A stretch of DNA of 46,498 nucleotides. Source: Rhizaria sp. SCN 62-66 (taxonomy: Eukaryota; Rhizaria, unplaced). The DNA lies in contig MEDY01000238.1 in the NCBI GenBank assembly GCA_001724265.1, positions 1 to 46,498 of the forward strand, written 5' to 3'. Positions within the stretch are counted from its first letter, which is position 1. Each line of letters starts with the position of its first letter. The notes beneath the pieces are model-generated. The model was not told the DNA's origin and did no database searches. It worked only from the letters and a program-made list of their open reading frames with translations. Shown one piece after another: positions 45,501 to 46,498 of this stretch. The translations under genes were made by a program, and so were the position numbers.

Positions 45501-45622
45501 GCACAGAGGACGGCGACGTCGTCATAATGACTGCGATTGGCGGCGCAATCACGGCCGTTGTTGGGTTCTTCGTCGTGGTCTGGGTGCGCCGGTGCGCACG
45601 CAGGATGTACAAGGAGACGTGA
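42510..45622 (+). CDS. Nicastrin, gamma-secretase subunit (six exons)
   Basis: Exons 42510-43604, 43740-43817, 43992-44204, 44400-44511, 44691-45006 and 45157-45622; 759 residues, TGA stop. Nicastrin is the large ectodomain subunit of gamma-secretase that gates substrates entering the presenilin active site in ER, Golgi and endosomal membranes. Seen: a cleavable signal peptide (MRRFLLLLASLASLLVLPALA), a Cys-rich block NCFEVNNCYPIGGYSVW, the peptidase-like domain REIVLVASQMDAAAFFP, and the family motif NGEKFDYVGS at 310-319 with the Glu and Tyr of the human DYIGS site kept. Further on are VVLTDHEAQYVNKFYGS, several Asn glycosylation sites, and one membrane helix near the C-terminus (IMTAIGGAITAVVGFFVVVW) followed by basic residues. 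All introns are 135-195 bases; donors GTACGC, GTCCGT, GTACGT, GTACGT, GTACGT. No TAG codons. Slightly longer than animal nicastrin (about 700). Confidence 0.94.
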
Positions 45623-46123
45623 AGCATCGAGTCTGCGCGAGTTAGGTGACTCAAAAGTGCCGACTTCGTGCTTTTCAGGTGGATGTTCGGGTCTTGCGAG
45701 ATCTTGAGACACTCTACCGGGCCATTATGAGATAAATACACTGATTATTGCTTTATTATTTCAATCGATATGAAATTTCAAGCTTCTAGAGAACGATTTG
45801 TGATGCGTTTGAGAGGGGTCGGTTCCCTGAGAAACGAGAAGGGATATACACAGGGGAAATAAAGGTCTTTGGAAGCCGGAAAAAAGATGATCTTTTGAAA
45901 AGATATGTTAAATGAATCTTGTTTTGATTGTTTTAAGAAAGTGGAGAGATAGAGCGTGAATCTTGCAGGAATGTTTGATATGAGCGAGGTGGTTCCCAAA
46001 AATCTTGCGGGCAGCTGCTGGTCGCAAAAATGAATCCCCCGCCCCCTCATACTAGCTCCGAATGCGGGGCCCTCTCGAGACGACCTCCCGGTCGATTTCT
46101 TTCGTTCGGTTATCAAGGAAACC
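45623..46123. other. Intergenic region between nicastrin and the uL13 gene
   Basis: Nicastrin 3' flank and the promoter of the ribosomal protein gene. AAATAAAG near 45856 and GATAAA near 45732 are candidate polyadenylation signals. Pyrimidine-rich blocks (46075-46108) precede the uL13 start. Nothing else seen. Confidence 0.5.
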
Positions 46124-46498
46124 ATGTCTTCCAAGGTACGTGCTGATCCTTTTGCATATTTTTGAGACATTGATTTACGCTCCCGCGCATTCTGCATTGC
46201 TATTTCGGTTCATTTGTGCCTCTATATGGCTTGTGAAGGTTGGCCCTAGGGCTTAGTCCGGTCAGTGCAAACTCTGGTTGCCTGCGCTATGCTGGCTTGC
46301 GTCGCCCCGCCGTTGCCGCATACTTTAGCATTATCTCACATATACCCACACTTCTTCTATACCTTCATGTCGTACTCCTGCCTCGCTCCCGCTTCATTGT
46401 AGGTTGTCGTCATTGACTGCAAGGGTCACCTGCTCGGTCGCCTCGCTGCCGTTCTTGCCAAGGAGCTTCTCAATGGCAAGAAGGTTGTGTGCGTCCGT
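46124..46498 (+). CDS. RPL13A: Large-subunit ribosomal protein uL13 (RPL13A), 5' part, cut by window edge
   Basis: Exon 1 is only 12 bases (46124-46135, MSSK) and exon 2 starts at 46403 and runs off the window. The joined N-terminus is [20 protein letters not shown] continuing with [16 protein letters not shown], the uL13 signature (GHLLGRLAA and the GKKVVxVR strand). uL13 is a structural protein of the cytosolic 60S subunit. The 267-base intron has donor GTACGT and acceptor GTAG; an intron directly behind the start codon is typical of ribosomal protein genes. I found no clear snoRNA boxes in it. No TAG in the visible part. Confidence 0.95.

Noticed and set aside
46136-46402. snoRNA in the uL13 intron
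   Set aside because: Introns of ribosomal protein genes often host snoRNAs, but I see no paired C/D boxes and no convincing H/ACA hairpins.

Overview
This window is nuclear DNA from a eukaryotic protist that probably bears a flagellum. It has spliceosomal introns, Pol III tRNA genes, a membrane pyrophosphatase (not found in animals or fungi), nicastrin and the axonemal dynein assembly factor DNAAF1. Coding regions are very GC-rich with mostly G or C third positions and long Ala, Gln, Ser and Asp runs. Intergenic DNA is strongly AT-rich. I cannot name the lineage.

Layout. 1-702 (-): 5' end of an H+-pyrophosphatase. 3402-3474: tRNA-Arg. 3788-20233 (-): one intronless giant Sen1/senataxin-like helicase of about 5,480 codons. 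20234-26611: AT-rich tRNA territory with Lys-Ala-Lys and three more Arg(ACG) genes. 26612-28066 (+): membrane-anchored three-KH protein. 29292-30472 (-) and 30955-32736 (+): a head-to-head pair, TEX47/BLUF-like protein and DNAAF1. 33303-38903 (+): RABL6-like GTPase. 39286-39862 (-): TMEM234. 40148-41824 (+): NUP35-like nucleoporin. 42510-45622 (+): nicastrin. 46124 to the end (+): ribosomal protein uL13 (RPL13A), partial.

Main discovery: TAG appears to be a sense codon, most likely glutamine. Three genes carry in-frame TAG codons inside otherwise continuous or conserved coding sequence: two in the helicase (both in Gln-rich stretches), one in DNAAF1 inside the most conserved N-terminal motif of the family, and one in NUP35 whose read-through yields a C-terminus resembling the family's membrane-binding tail. 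With these read through, all eight visible gene ends use TAA (2) or TGA (6), never TAG. A conventional ORF search therefore truncates or breaks all three genes.

Second lineage-specific trait: 5' splice sites are GT(A/C)CG(T/C) in 11 of 13 inferred introns, and none is GTAAGT or GTGAGT, which suggests a changed U1 snRNA pairing rule.

The genes do not form one pathway. They cover RNA metabolism (helicase, KH protein, uL13), cilium biogenesis (DNAAF1 and perhaps its head-to-head partner), membrane biology (H+-PPase, TMEM234, nicastrin), the nuclear pore (NUP35) and GTPase signalling (RABL6). The tRNAs present (Arg ACG, Ala AGC, Lys CTT) match the GC-rich codons CGC, GCC and AAG favoured by the neighbouring genes.
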